From the NCBI RefSeq assembly GCF_018863395.1, contig NZ_JAHKRR010000006.1, forward strand, positions 145,369 through 209,368: a stretch of DNA of 64,000 bases, written 5' to 3'. The position numbers and the translations under genes were made by a program. The DNA is from Sinomicrobium weinanense (GTDB taxonomy: Bacteria; Bacteroidota; Bacteroidia; Flavobacteriales; Flavobacteriaceae). The notes beneath the pieces are model-generated. The model was not told where the DNA came from. It did no database searches and worked only from the letters and a program-made list of their open reading frames with translations. The stretch's first letter is position 1. Every line of letters begins with the position of its first letter. This document shows, in pieces, positions 9,067 to 19,124 of this stretch.

Positions 9067-12000
9067 TTAGAATGTAAATGATAACCCTGCTACATACTTG
9101 CTCGATAAGGGGTAGCGCCCTACATCAACCCCGTTATTCCCCACTTCAGGGTCCATGCCCGAATAATCGGTAATGGTGAACAGGTTGTCTGCCGATAGGT
9201 ATATTCTTAAAGAGGAGCCTTCCAGCACCTTATCCATAAAACTCCCGGGAAGTGTATACCCCAGTGCAATGTTCTTTAGTCTCAGGTAAGATGCATTTTC
9301 CAGGTACCAGCTAGACATGGTTCCGAAGTTAGAATTATCATCTGCCGTAGACAGTCTCGGAATATCAGAACCCGGATTTTCCGGGCTCCATGCCCCGAGT
9401 ACGCGGTTGTCGAGGTTATACCCCTGCAGGGAAGCATTATAAGTGGAATATTTATAGGCATTGAAAGCCTTGGCCCCGGCCACCCCCTGGAACAGTGCGT
9501 TGAGGTCGAAATTCTTGTAATTCAGGGTAAATCCGAAATTATAGGTGAAATCCGGCAGATAACTTCCCATAAATTTACGGTCGTTATTGTCTATCTTTCC
9601 ATCATTGTTCGTATCCCTGAATTTCAGGTCACCGGGTTGCGCATTGGGCTGTATGGGCTGCCCTTCATGGGTATAGGCCTCTATTTCTTCCCGGCTCTGG
9701 AAAATACCTTCGTGGGGTACCAGGAAATACGAATAGAGCTCTTCGCCCACAGCCGAACGCAAAGGCCTCAGTACACTCCTTACATTAAAATCGTGTAATA
9801 CATAATCGATCCCGGCCTCATTATAACCGTCCAGGTTAAGCACTTCATTGTCTATTGCACTTATATTTCCCCTTACGGTATATCCCAGGTCTCCCGCAGA
9901 GTCAGTATAGGTAAGCCCGAGTTCCCATCCTGTATTCCTTACCTCTCCGCCGTTTACATCGGCTGCCTCTACGCCCTGGTGTGCATCTTCCAGTCCCGGC
10001 AGGATCATGCCTTTGGTTGTTTTGCTGAAATAATCGACAGTAAGGCTGAGCCTGTTCTCAAAAAGGCTGGCATCCAGCCCCAGGTCGAAAGATTCTCCTG
10101 TTTCCCATCGCAGGTCAGGGTTGGATTGTTGTTTTACATAAAAACCTCTGCTGTCATAATTACCCTCTTCGCCCATAACAGCAAGACTGTTGCTCAGGGG
10201 AACATCGAAAGAATAGTATCCTACGGAGCTGATATTTCCTATTTCTCCCCAGGAAGCTCTTAATTTCAGGTCATTGACCACTTTGACTTTAAAGAACGGC
10301 ATACTGGATATACGCCATGCCCCGGATACCGAAGGAAAATAATCGTCCTGGTTTCCCCGGCCCAGGCGGGAAGTCTCATCCCTTCGTATACTGGCGGTCA
10401 AATAGTAGGTGTTGTCATAATTATACATGGCCCTTACTATTCCCGAGGTCAGTGCATCTTTATATACATCGGTCACGGTAGGGCGGACGGTCGTAGCATT
10501 TTCCAGGAACTGGTTGTATTTCTCTTCACTGCTAAAGCCCCGTCCTTCCTGCATCATATACTCATAATTGGTCTTTTGTGCAGAATAAATGGCTGTGAGG
10601 TCTATATGATGAAGGCCGAAAGATTTTTTATAACTGATTTGGTTATCCCATACCCATCGGTTTTCATCAGAATAACTCTGGTACAGGTAATTCTCGGAAT
10701 TTGCCCTTCCCAGTTCCCTGATGATCGGTTCAAAACGCTTGTACTTTGTCCGGGTGGTGGCATAAGCGTAAGACGACCTAAAAGTTAAACCGTCTGTTAT
10801 TTTATAATCGAAATACACATTGGCATTCATATAATCCACAGGGTTGCTGGTCGTGGGCCGCAATAAGAGGGCCACAGGATTATACACATCACCGTAAGCT
10901 CCTGCAAAATCTGAAAGCTCATTGGGCACAACGCCCTGGAAAGTCCCGTCTTCATTGCGCACTGATGCCGCAGCCGGCATATAGATCGCATTGATAACAG
11001 CACCGGAATAGCCACTTGTTGTATTTGTTCCCAGAGCTTCAGTCCTGGAATAATACACATTTTCTCCTATGGTGATCTTGTCACTCAATTGATAATCCGA
11101 TTTCACACGGAATGAATACCTGTCCTTGCTGGTCCCTACAAGTATACCGTCTGTCTTGTTATAACCGAAGGATGTCATGTAATTGCTTTTTTCCCCTGCA
11201 CCGCTGATGGTAGCATTGAGATTATACAGGGCGGCATTCCGGAAAATCTCATCCATCCAGTTTGTCCTTGTCACTGTTCCCCATGGATTTGTTTCAGGGT
11301 CATGAGCCGACTGCCTCTGGGCACCCGCATTATCTGCGGCCGTATTGTATACCTCATTATTCTGTGCGGCATTCAGGGGAGTAGGCAGGTTATTGGCCGA
11401 CTGAAAACCGGCATAGGTATCGATACTTACCTGCATTTTTCCCTGTTTTCCCTTTTTGGTCTGTATTACAATGACTCCCGCAGCGGCCTGTGCTCCGTAA
11501 ATGGCAGCAGAAGCAGCATCTTTGAGTATACTTACGGATTCGATGTCATTAGGATTGATCGGAGGCCCGTAATATGGCACTCCGTCCACTACGGTAAGCG
11601 GGGTCTGTGAAGAAAGTGTTCCCAGCCCGCGAATTACAATACCTGCCGACGAAGTAGGATCGCCCCCGTCTTGTGTTACCGTTACCCCGGGAAGGTTCCC
11701 CTGGAGAAATTCGGAAAAATTCGACACCGGCCTGCTACTGAGGCTTTCAAGCCCTTCTACTGAAGCTACGGCAGTGGTCAGGTCTTTCTTTTCAGAAGCC
11801 CCGTAACCGATAAGTACAACCTCATCGAGGGCATTGACCTCTTCTTTGAGCTTTATGGTTAATTCCTGATCTCCGCTATACGGAACGCGCTGGGTAGCAA
11901 AGCCCATATAGCTCACCGAAATAACCCCGGATGCTTTAGCAACCGTAAGGGTAAAATTCCCGTCAAAATCGGTAGATGTTCCTTGCGACTGGTCGTCGTT

Positions 12001-12132
12001 GGGAATGATCGAGGCCCCGGGTACCGGTATACCGTCGGCTTCCGAGATCACAGTTCCCTGTATCGTATGCTGGGCGAACACTCCTGTTACACCCAAAATG
12101 CATAAAAACAAAAACAAATAAGTGTTTCTCAT
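9067..12132 (-). CDS. SusC/RagA-family TonB-dependent receptor
   Basis: 1021 residues, full length for the family. The order is: signal peptide (about 1-20, ending VFA), carboxypeptidase-like domain (about 21-105, IQGTVISEADGIPVPGA), a TonB box region (NALDEVVLIGYG), plug domain (LPGVTVTQDGG, VVDGVPYYGPPINPNDIESVSILKDAASAAIYGAQAAAGVIVIQTKKG), and the barrel ending in VAGLSFTF. It forms the energised outer-membrane pore for the SusD-bound ligand. The regulator gene lies 175 bp upstream on the same strand. I see no clear TAnnTTTG box in that gap. Substrate is unknown. Confidence 0.96.
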   Translation of the reverse strand: MRNTYLFLFLCILGVTGVFAQHTIQGTVISEADGIPVPGASIIPNDDQSQGTSTDFDGNFTLTVAKASGVISVSYMGFATQRVPYSGDQELTIKLKEEVNALDEVVLIGYGASEKKDLTTAVASVEGLESLSSRPVSNFSEFLQGNLPGVTVTQDGGDPTSSAGIVIRGLGTLSSQTPLTVVDGVPYYGPPINPNDIESVSILKDAASAAIYGAQAAAGVIVIQTKKGKQGKMQVSIDTYAGFQSANNLPTPLNAAQNNEVYNTAADNAGAQRQSAHDPETNPWGTVTRTNWMDEIFRNAALYNLNATISGAGEKSNYMTSFGYNKTDGILVGTSKDRYSFRVKSDYQLSDKITIGENVYYSRTEALGTNTTSGYSGAVINAIYMPAAASVRNEDGTFQGVVPNELSDFAGAYGDVYNPVALLLRPTTSNPVDYMNANVYFDYKITDGLTFRSSYAYATTRTKYKRFEPIIRELGRANSENYLYQSYSDENRWVWDNQISYKKSFGLHHIDLTAIYSAQKTNYEYMMQEGRGFSSEEKYNQFLENATTVRPTVTDVYKDALTSGIVRAMYNYDNTYYLTASIRRDETSRLGRGNQDDYFPSVSGAWRISSMPFFKVKVVNDLKLRASWGEIGNISSVGYYSFDVPLSNSLAVMGEEGNYDSRGFYVKQQSNPDLRWETGESFDLGLDASLFENRLSLTVDYFSKTTKGMILPGLEDAHQGVEAADVNGGEVRNTGWELGLTYTDSAGDLGYTVRGNISAIDNEVLNLDGYNEAGIDYVLHDFNVRSVLRPLRSAVGEELYSYFLVPHEGIFQSREEIEAYTHEGQPIQPNAQPGDLKFRDTNNDGKIDNNDRKFMGSYLPDFTYNFGFTLNYKNFDLNALFQGVAGAKAFNAYKYSTYNASLQGYNLDNRVLGAWSPENPGSDIPRLSTADDNSNFGTMSSWYLENASYLRLKNIALGYTLPGSFMDKVLEGSSLRIYLSADNLFTITDYSGMDPEVGNNGVDVGRYPLSSKYVAGLSFTF

Positions 12133-12307
12133 CTATAATATAATGTTTTGGATTACGGAACGAAACTACTGTTCTCCGTGTTTTGATGCAGGACATTTGT
12201 TTCAGAAAGGTGCAGAATAGATGCGTATACCCCGCCTTTTTTACCTGAAATACAGGACTATTGTTACAGTAACATTAAGTAAACACAGGAGTAATCTGGC
12301 GGTAACC

Positions 12308-15300
12308 TCAAAGCGTTGCCCGAAGTTTGTCTTTATAGGACCTGGGACTGGTGCCGAAATGTTTTTTAAACATTCTGCTGAAGTACTTGGGGTCGTTAAA
12401 CCCACATTCAAAACTGATTTCGGAAATGTTCAGGCTTCCCTGCTTCATCAGTTGCTCTGCTTTCTGAAGCCTCAGCCCGATAATAACATCTGAGGGGGAC
12501 TGGTTGAGCACCTCTTTAAATACGCGATAGCATTTGGTCCGGGATATTTCCAGCCCCGTGATGAGTTTGTCCACGTTAAAATCGGGGTTCCCCAGTTCGG
12601 AATAAATGTTTTCCAATGCTGTTTTTACCAGCTTTTCATGGGGGTTGAGCCTGCCTTCCCTGTTTTCCAGCCTGTTCAGGGCACTCCCGCCCCGGGCGAA
12701 GGACAGTTGCTTATAGCGATTGACCAGGGAAGTTGTTTTCCGGATAATAAAGGCGGCATTCACGGGGAGGTATACAATACCGTCCAGGCCGTATTCGATG
12801 ACGTTTTCTTCTATGCCTGGATCTATATATTCGGCGATATACAGGCCCGGGAGCCTTTTAAAGACCGGGTTTTTCAAAACTCTTTCCAGGTCTGACGTAA
12901 AAGGGGCATTATAGATGACCAGGCCTTCGGCGGGTACCTGCTGAACGGCAGAGACCAGGGCATGGGCATCGTGCTCAAAAATAAGCGTATAAGGGCTGTC
13001 GTTAAACAATTGCCGGACAATGGGGGCTTCGCCCTCTTCACAATAAACCAGTAACAGGGTATCGTTCTTAAACTTTTCCCGTTCAAAATGTTTTAGCAGC
13101 AGCACCCCGGAGTTGTTTTTTGCTTCTTCCGTATTGCGTACCGGAATACTGATCTTCAGTTCCAGGCGTTCCCCGGCTTTCTCTATATCCAGTTTTCCCC
13201 TTACATCCCTCAGTAAGGTTTCAAATGCTTTATAGTACGGGCTGTACCGGGTAATATTTTCCCACTGGTCAGAAAGCAGGCTCCCTGCGCAGTGCACTTC
13301 CACACCTATATGACTTTCCTTAAGTACCGTATGTATATCAAAACGGGATCCTTCTTCCCCATACTTGATAATTTCACTCAGCAGGTAACGGTAAAGCAGT
13401 TTAAGGCGCAGTGCATCCACTTCTATATGGTCCGATGCTGTTACAATATCAAAACGAAGCCGCACCCTGCCTTGTATTCCCGGGGTATTTACCTGTTCGT
13501 AAATTCGCTGTATCAACGGGGTAAAACGGGTAGAAGCAAGGGAAACACGGCCTATATCGCCAATATAGTCCAGATAGTCCCATTCGGCGATAGTCCGGAC
13601 CATTCCCAGTAATTCGGTTTCCAGGTGGCTCACCGGGGCTGTTTCCCCTAGCTGCCGTAATCCGGAAATGATACGGGACAGTTTGGGTTTGAAGCCCGAC
13701 AACACAAAGGCTTTGAATTTATCGACCTCAAAATCACGGTTCTTTAGCTGGTGATGTAAATGGAGCACCTTTTCCTTTTGGGTATTGATCTCGCGATGCT
13801 TTTCTTCGAGTTCCCTGTTGGCCTGAAGCAACGATTCCTTTTGAGATTCTATCGTACGGGTACGCTCCCTGATCTTTGCTTCGAGCTTTTTCTGAATGCT
13901 GCGGGCCGTAATATTCCGGCGAAGGACGATCAATGAGGCAAACAAGACCAGCGCCACTACACATAATGTATAGAAAAGTATCGTCCGGTAAAAGGGTTTT
14001 TCTATCCGGAGCCGGAAATGGCTTTGCGGGGCCTTGTCCTTATCGCCCATCCTGGTCTGCATGGTATAGGTCCCGGGAGGCAGGTCGCGATATTCCAGGG
14101 GGTGTTCCTTATATTCCCGCCACAGCGTATCCCGGCCTTCCATCCGGTAATATACCGTGGGCCTGATACCTGAAAAACTGATGGGTGTAATATCTATGTC
14201 AACAGCATTATCGCTATACGGTTTTTGTATACGTGCAGAAAAGCGTTCCTTGCCATCGACCTCCATGTACAAGCCGGAATGCTTTGGCGAGAGGTCATAA
14301 GTATCCGGATGCAGATAGCTGAGCCCTGAGATCCCCCCGAAAAAAAGCGTCCCTTTCGGGTCCTGGTAAGATGCTCCTTCGGAGAATTCCTCCGCCTGCC
14401 ATCCCAGGTCCTTGGGAAGGGAGGTCACCTTGAAGTTCTCTTTGTGTATTACGGCGATCCCCTTGGTGGTACTTATCCACATCTGGTCGCCGTGCTGCAT
14501 CAAAGCATAGACCATATGGCTCGGCAACCCGTCTGCTTCCGACAGGTTCTTTACAATCCCGGTAACCCTGTCATACACGGTTATCCCTCCCAGGGTGGCG
14601 ATCCACAGGTAGCCTGTGTCCCTGTCCAGGTACAGCTTAAAGATACTGTTTCCGGGCAATCCGTCAGAAGCGGTAAGGTGTTTGACCACACCTTCTTCTT
14701 CCGAAAAAAATACCACTCCGTTCTCTTCCGTAGCCAGTATAAGCTGTTCCCCGTCCCTGACAAGATGCCTGATATGGTACCCTCCCAGTTTTTCCTGACC
14801 GGGGAAGGCCTCAAAAGTATCTGTTCCCAGGTTTAACTTTCCGAGTCCGCCCCAACAGGCTACCCATAAATAGTTCTGGTCCTGGATAAGTGCGTAGTTG
14901 CGGTTATTGGGAAATGCCCTGTCCTTTTCTGCACGGAACAGTTCATAGCCTTCTGCCGTAATCTTTATAAGCCCGGCATAGGTGCCTACCCATATACCTC
15001 CGTCCTTTGCGGTATACATACTCCTTATACGATACCAGTCCGGTTGATCCTCTGCCTCCCTGATCCGGTAAGGAAGGAAACACCTGGTTTGCCTGCTGTA
15101 ATAAAAAATACCTTTGGTGTAATACCCTAACCACAGCACCCCGTCGCTGCTACCGGTTATGGCCCGTACCGCCTCATTGGGCAGGTGCGGGTATTTCTCC
15201 GGATGCGGAATAACAGTGGTGATCTGTGCCGCCCTGTCATAGGCCATACTGATGCCCCCGTCTTTATGGGCCAGCCAGATATTACCGAAATCGTCCTGAT

Positions 15301-16045
15301 ATATCTTTTCTATTTCATTACTGGTAAAACTATAAGGAAGATACAGGTCATATGTATAATGATCTATCCGGTCATTATTCATATTTCCCGGCGCATTGGG
15401 AATAATGAACAACCCGTTCCTGCGGGTTGCATACCAGATATTTCCTTTATGGTCCTTAAAAACATCATTGATGTGGAGTTCCGGATGCTTGTCGAGTAAC
15501 AGGTGTTTGAGCTTTTCATCGGGGTGCGCTGCCCTGATCTGCGCTCCCGGAACAGGCTGAAAAGCCCCTTCCCGCCACGCATAGCTTTTCCCCCGGACCA
15601 CAACGGCTATTTCCCCTGTTTTGGTAAGCCGTAATTCTTCGGGCTGATGCTCAAAAATATGGTTTCTGAACTTTCCCTCTCCTTTGTACAGCGATACCGC
15701 ACGATTGTCGGTCAACACCCATATCCGATGTTCTGCATCTCTTTTAAGGCCAAAAACGACATTTCCCGCAAGGCTTAACGAATCTTCGATACGGTGTTTA
15801 AACACCTCGATATCATTGCCGTTGTAAATGTTTAGCCCGTCCCAGGTAGCGATCCAGAGGCGACCGTACTTATCGGTTATGATATCATTTACAGAATTGT
15901 TGGACAGCCCTTCTTTAGTAGTCAAAGGTTTAAATTTCATGTTTTGCCCGTATCCGAGGCAACAGACCACAAAACACAACAGCCGAAATATCAACGAAAT
16001 ACACACTCTCATAACAAGAGGGTGAAATAATGTATACTTCTTCAA
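12308..16045 (-). CDS. HTCS-type fused sensor-regulator with degenerate kinase and receiver
   Basis: 1245 residues with the full architecture of a hybrid two-component system. It has a signal or anchor helix (about 12-33), regulator-propeller repeats (GRLWIATWDGLNIYN, GNIWYATRRNGLF, GYLWIATLGGITVYD), a Y_Y_Y domain, a TM helix (about 687-712), a coiled coil (about 715-775), a kinase-like region, a receiver-like region, and an AraC HTH (about 1145-1245, ISEISFECGFNDPKYFSRMFKKHFG). The kinase region reads VLSGFKPKL where SHEFRTPL is expected, so the phosphate-accepting His is gone, and no G-box is evident. The receiver has LVYCEE and LVIYNAPF in place of the acidic pair and acceptor Asp. It probably controls the adjacent susCD genes without classical phosphorelay. 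An alternative start is 16012. Confidence 0.9.
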   Translation of the reverse strand: MKKYTLFHPLVMRVCISLIFRLLCFVVCCLGYGQNMKFKPLTTKEGLSNNSVNDIITDKYGRLWIATWDGLNIYNGNDIEVFKHRIEDSLSLAGNVVFGLKRDAEHRIWVLTDNRAVSLYKGEGKFRNHIFEHQPEELRLTKTGEIAVVVRGKSYAWREGAFQPVPGAQIRAAHPDEKLKHLLLDKHPELHINDVFKDHKGNIWYATRRNGLFIIPNAPGNMNNDRIDHYTYDLYLPYSFTSNEIEKIYQDDFGNIWLAHKDGGISMAYDRAAQITTVIPHPEKYPHLPNEAVRAITGSSDGVLWLGYYTKGIFYYSRQTRCFLPYRIREAEDQPDWYRIRSMYTAKDGGIWVGTYAGLIKITAEGYELFRAEKDRAFPNNRNYALIQDQNYLWVACWGGLGKLNLGTDTFEAFPGQEKLGGYHIRHLVRDGEQLILATEENGVVFFSEEEGVVKHLTASDGLPGNSIFKLYLDRDTGYLWIATLGGITVYDRVTGIVKNLSEADGLPSHMVYALMQHGDQMWISTTKGIAVIHKENFKVTSLPKDLGWQAEEFSEGASYQDPKGTLFFGGISGLSYLHPDTYDLSPKHSGLYMEVDGKERFSARIQKPYSDNAVDIDITPISFSGIRPTVYYRMEGRDTLWREYKEHPLEYRDLPPGTYTMQTRMGDKDKAPQSHFRLRIEKPFYRTILFYTLCVVALVLFASLIVLRRNITARSIQKKLEAKIRERTRTIESQKESLLQANRELEEKHREINTQKEKVLHLHHQLKNRDFEVDKFKAFVLSGFKPKLSRIISGLRQLGETAPVSHLETELLGMVRTIAEWDYLDYIGDIGRVSLASTRFTPLIQRIYEQVNTPGIQGRVRLRFDIVTASDHIEVDALRLKLLYRYLLSEIIKYGEEGSRFDIHTVLKESHIGVEVHCAGSLLSDQWENITRYSPYYKAFETLLRDVRGKLDIEKAGERLELKISIPVRNTEEAKNNSGVLLLKHFEREKFKNDTLLLVYCEEGEAPIVRQLFNDSPYTLIFEHDAHALVSAVQQVPAEGLVIYNAPFTSDLERVLKNPVFKRLPGLYIAEYIDPGIEENVIEYGLDGIVYLPVNAAFIIRKTTSLVNRYKQLSFARGGSALNRLENREGRLNPHEKLVKTALENIYSELGNPDFNVDKLITGLEISRTKCYRVFKEVLNQSPSDVIIGLRLQKAEQLMKQGSLNISEISFECGFNDPKYFSRMFKKHFGTSPRSYKDKLRATL

Positions 16046-16147
16046 AACCGGATTACCTCAGTGTTAACTCTGTGTTAAGCTATATGAAGATATATCGTTG
16101 TCACACCGCAAGGGGTGACGGAAAACCTGTCCCAGGGCCCTGGCAGG

Positions 16148-17611
16148 TTACAGCAAGGGAGATAACAACCTGCATGTTTTTTCGAATAATTGTGTATATA
16201 CAGGGCGGTTGAGCCATTTTTCGGCATTGATCTTTTCGGCATCCTGCAGGTCATCCTCAAAAGCGTATGCCAGCTCTGCCGCTGTTTCTTTGTTATAGAC
16301 CAAAGCATTTACCTCAAAGTTCAGTTCAAAACTCCGGTGGTCCATATTGGCTGTTCCTACGATGGCCAGGTTACGGTCAGACACCAGGGTTTTTGCATGG
16401 ACAAACCCTTTTTTATAACGGTATATTTCCACACCGGCTTTTAACAGGTCGCCATAATAAGAATTAGCTGCCGTATTGACCAGTAAGGAGTCTGAAATAC
16501 CAGGGACCAGCAGCTTTATTTTTACACCGCCGTAGGCTGCGACAATGAGTGCTTCCAAAATACTTTCACTGGGTATAAAATAGGGCGTGGTGATTAACAG
16601 TTCTTTTTTTGCATGACCAATGGCCAGAAGAATGGAATGCTGGATGGTGGGATTGTCGGAATCCGGCCCACTGGCTGCAAACTGTACCACTTTATCTCCT
16701 TTTGCCTGTTCCGGTGCCCTGAAGGGGAAAAACTGTTCGTTGGGCTCCAGGTGGTCCCCGGCGCAAAAATTCCAGTCTGTAAGGAATGTATACTGAAGAT
16801 AATAGACCCCGGGGCCTTCAATGAACAGATGGGTATCCCGCCAGTAAAGTTTATTGTGTAATTCCGGTTTGTTGATGTATTTATCGCTTACATTGATCCC
16901 GCCCACAAAGCCACATACGCCATCCACTATAATGATTTTCCGGTGATTGCGATAATTAAGGCGGTTTGCCAATGCAATGAATTTTATTTTATAAAAGGGA
17001 AAAGCCTTTACGCCGGCATTCTTCAGGCAGCTTATAAGTTTTTTCCGGATGGAATGGCTGCCAAAATCATCATATATAAAACGTATATCAACGCCTTCCC
17101 GGGCTTTTTCAATCAGGATATCTGCAATTTCATTGCCAATGGTATCGTTCTCATAAATGTAATATTCAATATGGATGTGTTTTTGTGCCTGTCTTAATTT
17201 TTCAAGTACAAGAGAAAATTTATTTTCACCATTGAGCAGTAGTTGTACATTATTATTACCGGTCAAAGAGCTCCGTCCTTCATTTAAGAGGTAGTGATAC
17301 AGATGGTCATTACCGGAGATCGCCTTGTTCTCCCGGGTGTATATTTCCCTGGAGTATCTCAGTATGCTTTCATTTAACCTATCCGTGAGCTCTTTATTTT
17401 GCAACAGTTTTTTGGAGTACATCTTTCTTCTCCGGTAATTGATGCCAAATGAAAAATAGATAAAAATGCCGATGACAGGCAGGAAAACAATTAATAGCAA
17501 ATAGGCTATCGTTTTAGTGGTACTGCGTGTATCATAAACTACGCGAAGACAAACAAGTATTAAAAGAAGTACATAAATTACTTCTGAGATAAGGAGCCAG
17601 TTCCAGTTCAT
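16148..17611 (-). CDS. cls: Cardiolipin synthase, phospholipase D family
   Basis: 487 residues from the chosen start, which gives two N-terminal TM helices (VIYVLLLILVCLRVVYD and TIAYLLLIVFLPVIGIFIYF). Both PLD catalytic motifs are intact: HRKIIIVDGVCGFVGGIN around the middle and HAKTLVSDRNLAIVGTAN near the C-terminus. The enzyme joins two phosphatidylglycerol molecules to make cardiolipin at the inner membrane. The frame extends further upstream to 17797, but that extension reads through the dispersed repeat at 17661-17770 and has no membrane-protein character, so I rejected it. It is a single gene between the sensor-regulator and the repeat. Confidence 0.93.
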   Translation of the reverse strand: MNWNWLLISEVIYVLLLILVCLRVVYDTRSTTKTIAYLLLIVFLPVIGIFIYFSFGINYRRRKMYSKKLLQNKELTDRLNESILRYSREIYTRENKAISGNDHLYHYLLNEGRSSLTGNNNVQLLLNGENKFSLVLEKLRQAQKHIHIEYYIYENDTIGNEIADILIEKAREGVDIRFIYDDFGSHSIRKKLISCLKNAGVKAFPFYKIKFIALANRLNYRNHRKIIIVDGVCGFVGGINVSDKYINKPELHNKLYWRDTHLFIEGPGVYYLQYTFLTDWNFCAGDHLEPNEQFFPFRAPEQAKGDKVVQFAASGPDSDNPTIQHSILLAIGHAKKELLITTPYFIPSESILEALIVAAYGGVKIKLLVPGISDSLLVNTAANSYYGDLLKAGVEIYRYKKGFVHAKTLVSDRNLAIVGTANMDHRSFELNFEVNALVYNKETAAELAYAFEDDLQDAEKINAEKWLNRPVYTQLFEKTCRLLSPLL

Positions 17612-17660
17612 GAATTGTAAGGTACAAAATCCGGGGATTTTATCCAATGGTGTTTTGTTT

Positions 17661-17770
17661 CCGGAATATTTTATAGTGTTAGTCTGTAAGATTGAAAGAG
17701 ATTGATAGGAGATTGATGAAAAATTGGATCCTGATGTTAAACATTTCAATCTCCTGTCAATCTTTTTTAA
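17661..17770 (+). repeat. Dispersed CAATCT repeat, copy A, with MITE-end fragment
   Basis: The copy starts with GGAATATTTTATAGTGT, shared with copy C and with the right end (reverse strand) of the MITE-like element at 44237-44392. It then carries AGATTGA words, the conserved core GGATCCTGATGTTAAAC followed by ATTTCAATCTC, and ends with TCAATCTTTTTT. It lies immediately upstream of the cardiolipin synthase start. The AGATTG and CAATCT words can pair, giving a hairpin. Confidence 0.85.
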
Positions 17771-17883
17771 CCCTGCAAAAACGCATAAAAAAGCCAAAAG
17801 CGATAAAATTTAAACAGCTTCTGACCCTAAAAAGATAAAATGCGGGAATTAGGGGAAAAGTCCCCTTTAAATCCGGGTATATT

Positions 17884-18633
17884 TTGGTTAATTTTATAGT
17901 GTCTGAAACCAAACTACCCCCCATCTTGGGCACTTCTTATAAAATATTATACGGGAACGAAAGTACCACGGGCATAAATTATGACTGCGAGATCTCCTGG
18001 GCCGAACTGAAGGATAGGGTTAAAAGTATTTGCGAATGCTCCAAAAGCCTGATGATAAATATATTCGACATAAAAAAGAGGTCGTTTATATGTTGCAGCG
18101 GTGCCTTTAAAACTATCCTGGGCTATGACCCTGCCGAAATTATCTGCGGAGGATGGGACTTCTGGTTCAACCTGATAGATTACAGGGAAAAAGTTGTGGT
18201 GCGTAAACAGATCACGGCATTTTTGTTCAGCCACCGCTTTGGCAGTGCTGCAATTTACCTGAAATACCACCTCAGGTCGCTCTCGGGCAACTGGCATTAT
18301 ATAACACATGCCATAGAGAAGCATTCGTTGGAGGGCAAGACCATCGCTTTCAGCTATATTTGCGATTATACCGAAAAAGAACATATAGACCGGTGTCTGC
18401 TCGTCAGGGACAACGAAATTTATTCCCGGAACATGCGGGATATAAGTGTGTCCTCCAGGGAATGCGAGGTTTTAAAATTGATCTCAAACGGACTTTCCTC
18501 CAAACAGATCGCCCATAAACTGTGTATCAGCTACCATACGGCCGTATCCCATCGAAAGAACCTGATCGAAAAATTTGAAGTTCAGAACACTGCACAGTTG
18601 ATAAAAAGGGCTTCAGAATTTATAAGGTTGTGA
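17884..18633 (+). CDS. PAS-like sensor with LuxR-type HTH
   Basis: 249 residues. The C-terminal 65 residues are a clear LuxR/FixJ HTH (SSRECEVLKLISNGLSSKQIAHKLCISYHTAVSHRKNLIEKF). The preceding region (about 55-170) looks like a PAS fold: NIFDIKKRSFICCSGAF, ILGYDPAEI, and KYHLRSLSGNWHYITHAIEKHS, close to the PAS-LuxR proteins common in Flavobacteria. The start is uncertain: no ATG lies near the N-terminus, so TTG at 17884 or GTG at 17899 must serve. It is monocistronic, flanked by repeat copies A and B. Its position upstream of the 20-32 kb gene block makes it a possible regulator of that block, which is inference only. Confidence 0.85.
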   Translation: MVNFIVSETKLPPILGTSYKILYGNESTTGINYDCEISWAELKDRVKSICECSKSLMINIFDIKKRSFICCSGAFKTILGYDPAEIICGGWDFWFNLIDYREKVVVRKQITAFLFSHRFGSAAIYLKYHLRSLSGNWHYITHAIEKHSLEGKTIAFSYICDYTEKEHIDRCLLVRDNEIYSRNMRDISVSSRECEVLKLISNGLSSKQIAHKLCISYHTAVSHRKNLIEKFEVQNTAQLIKRASEFIRL

Positions 18634-18649
18634 AACCGTAGGGTGGAAA

Positions 18650-18762
18650 AAGATTGATAGGAGATTGAAAGAGATTGATAGAAGATTGATGAAAGATCGG
18701 ATCCTGATGTTAAACATTTCAATCTCCCGGCGTAGCCGGACCAATCTCCAATCAATCTTTTA
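18650..18762 (+). repeat. Dispersed CAATCT repeat, copy B
   Basis: Several AGATTGATAG(G/A)AG words are followed by the core GGATCCTGATGTTAAAC, ATTTCAATCTC, the GC-rich CCGGCGTAGCCGG palindrome, and CCAATCTCCAATCAATCTTTT. It is the most complete copy, placed directly after the LuxR-type gene. The remaining spacer to copy C (18763-18910) holds no supported gene. Confidence 0.9.
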
Positions 18763-18910
18763 ATCATACCATAGAGCCGCAATTGGAGTTTCATGGCGAA
18801 AAAGAATAAAAAATCGCCATAAATGGGGATTGATTTGCCTCCCTTTTTTTCCAACCTTTAAACATAGATAATTCCCCGGAACTTTACATCCCGACAACCT
18901 GGCTCCCCTA

Positions 18911-19053
18911 TGAAACTGTCCAAGTTCGGAATATTTTATAGTGTTAGTCTGTAAGATTGATAGGAGATTGATGAAAGATTGTATCCCGGTCTGAACATTT
19001 CAATCTTATTCAATCTCCCGGCGTAGCCGGATCAATCTCCAATCAATCTTTTA
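18911..19053 (+). repeat. Dispersed CAATCT repeat, copy C, with MITE-end fragment
   Basis: It begins with GAAACTGTCCAAGTTC and GGAATATTTTATAGTGT, which resemble the terminal sequence of the 44237-44392 element. It continues as the CAATCT repeat: AGATTGATAGGAG, ATTTCAATCTTATTC, CCGGCGTAGCCGG, and CAATCTCCAATCAATCTTTT. It occupies the spacer upstream of the AraC-type gene. Confidence 0.88.
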
Positions 19054-19124
19054 ACCACTCCTTAGGAGATAAAACACAGAAGACAGTTTCTAACAAAATC
19101 GCAAAAGTTTAAACCAGCGGTGCG

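Noticed and set aside
17612..17797. Upstream extension of the cardiolipin synthase frame
   Set aside because: It reads through dispersed repeat copy A and lacks the TM-leader character found at the 17611 start.
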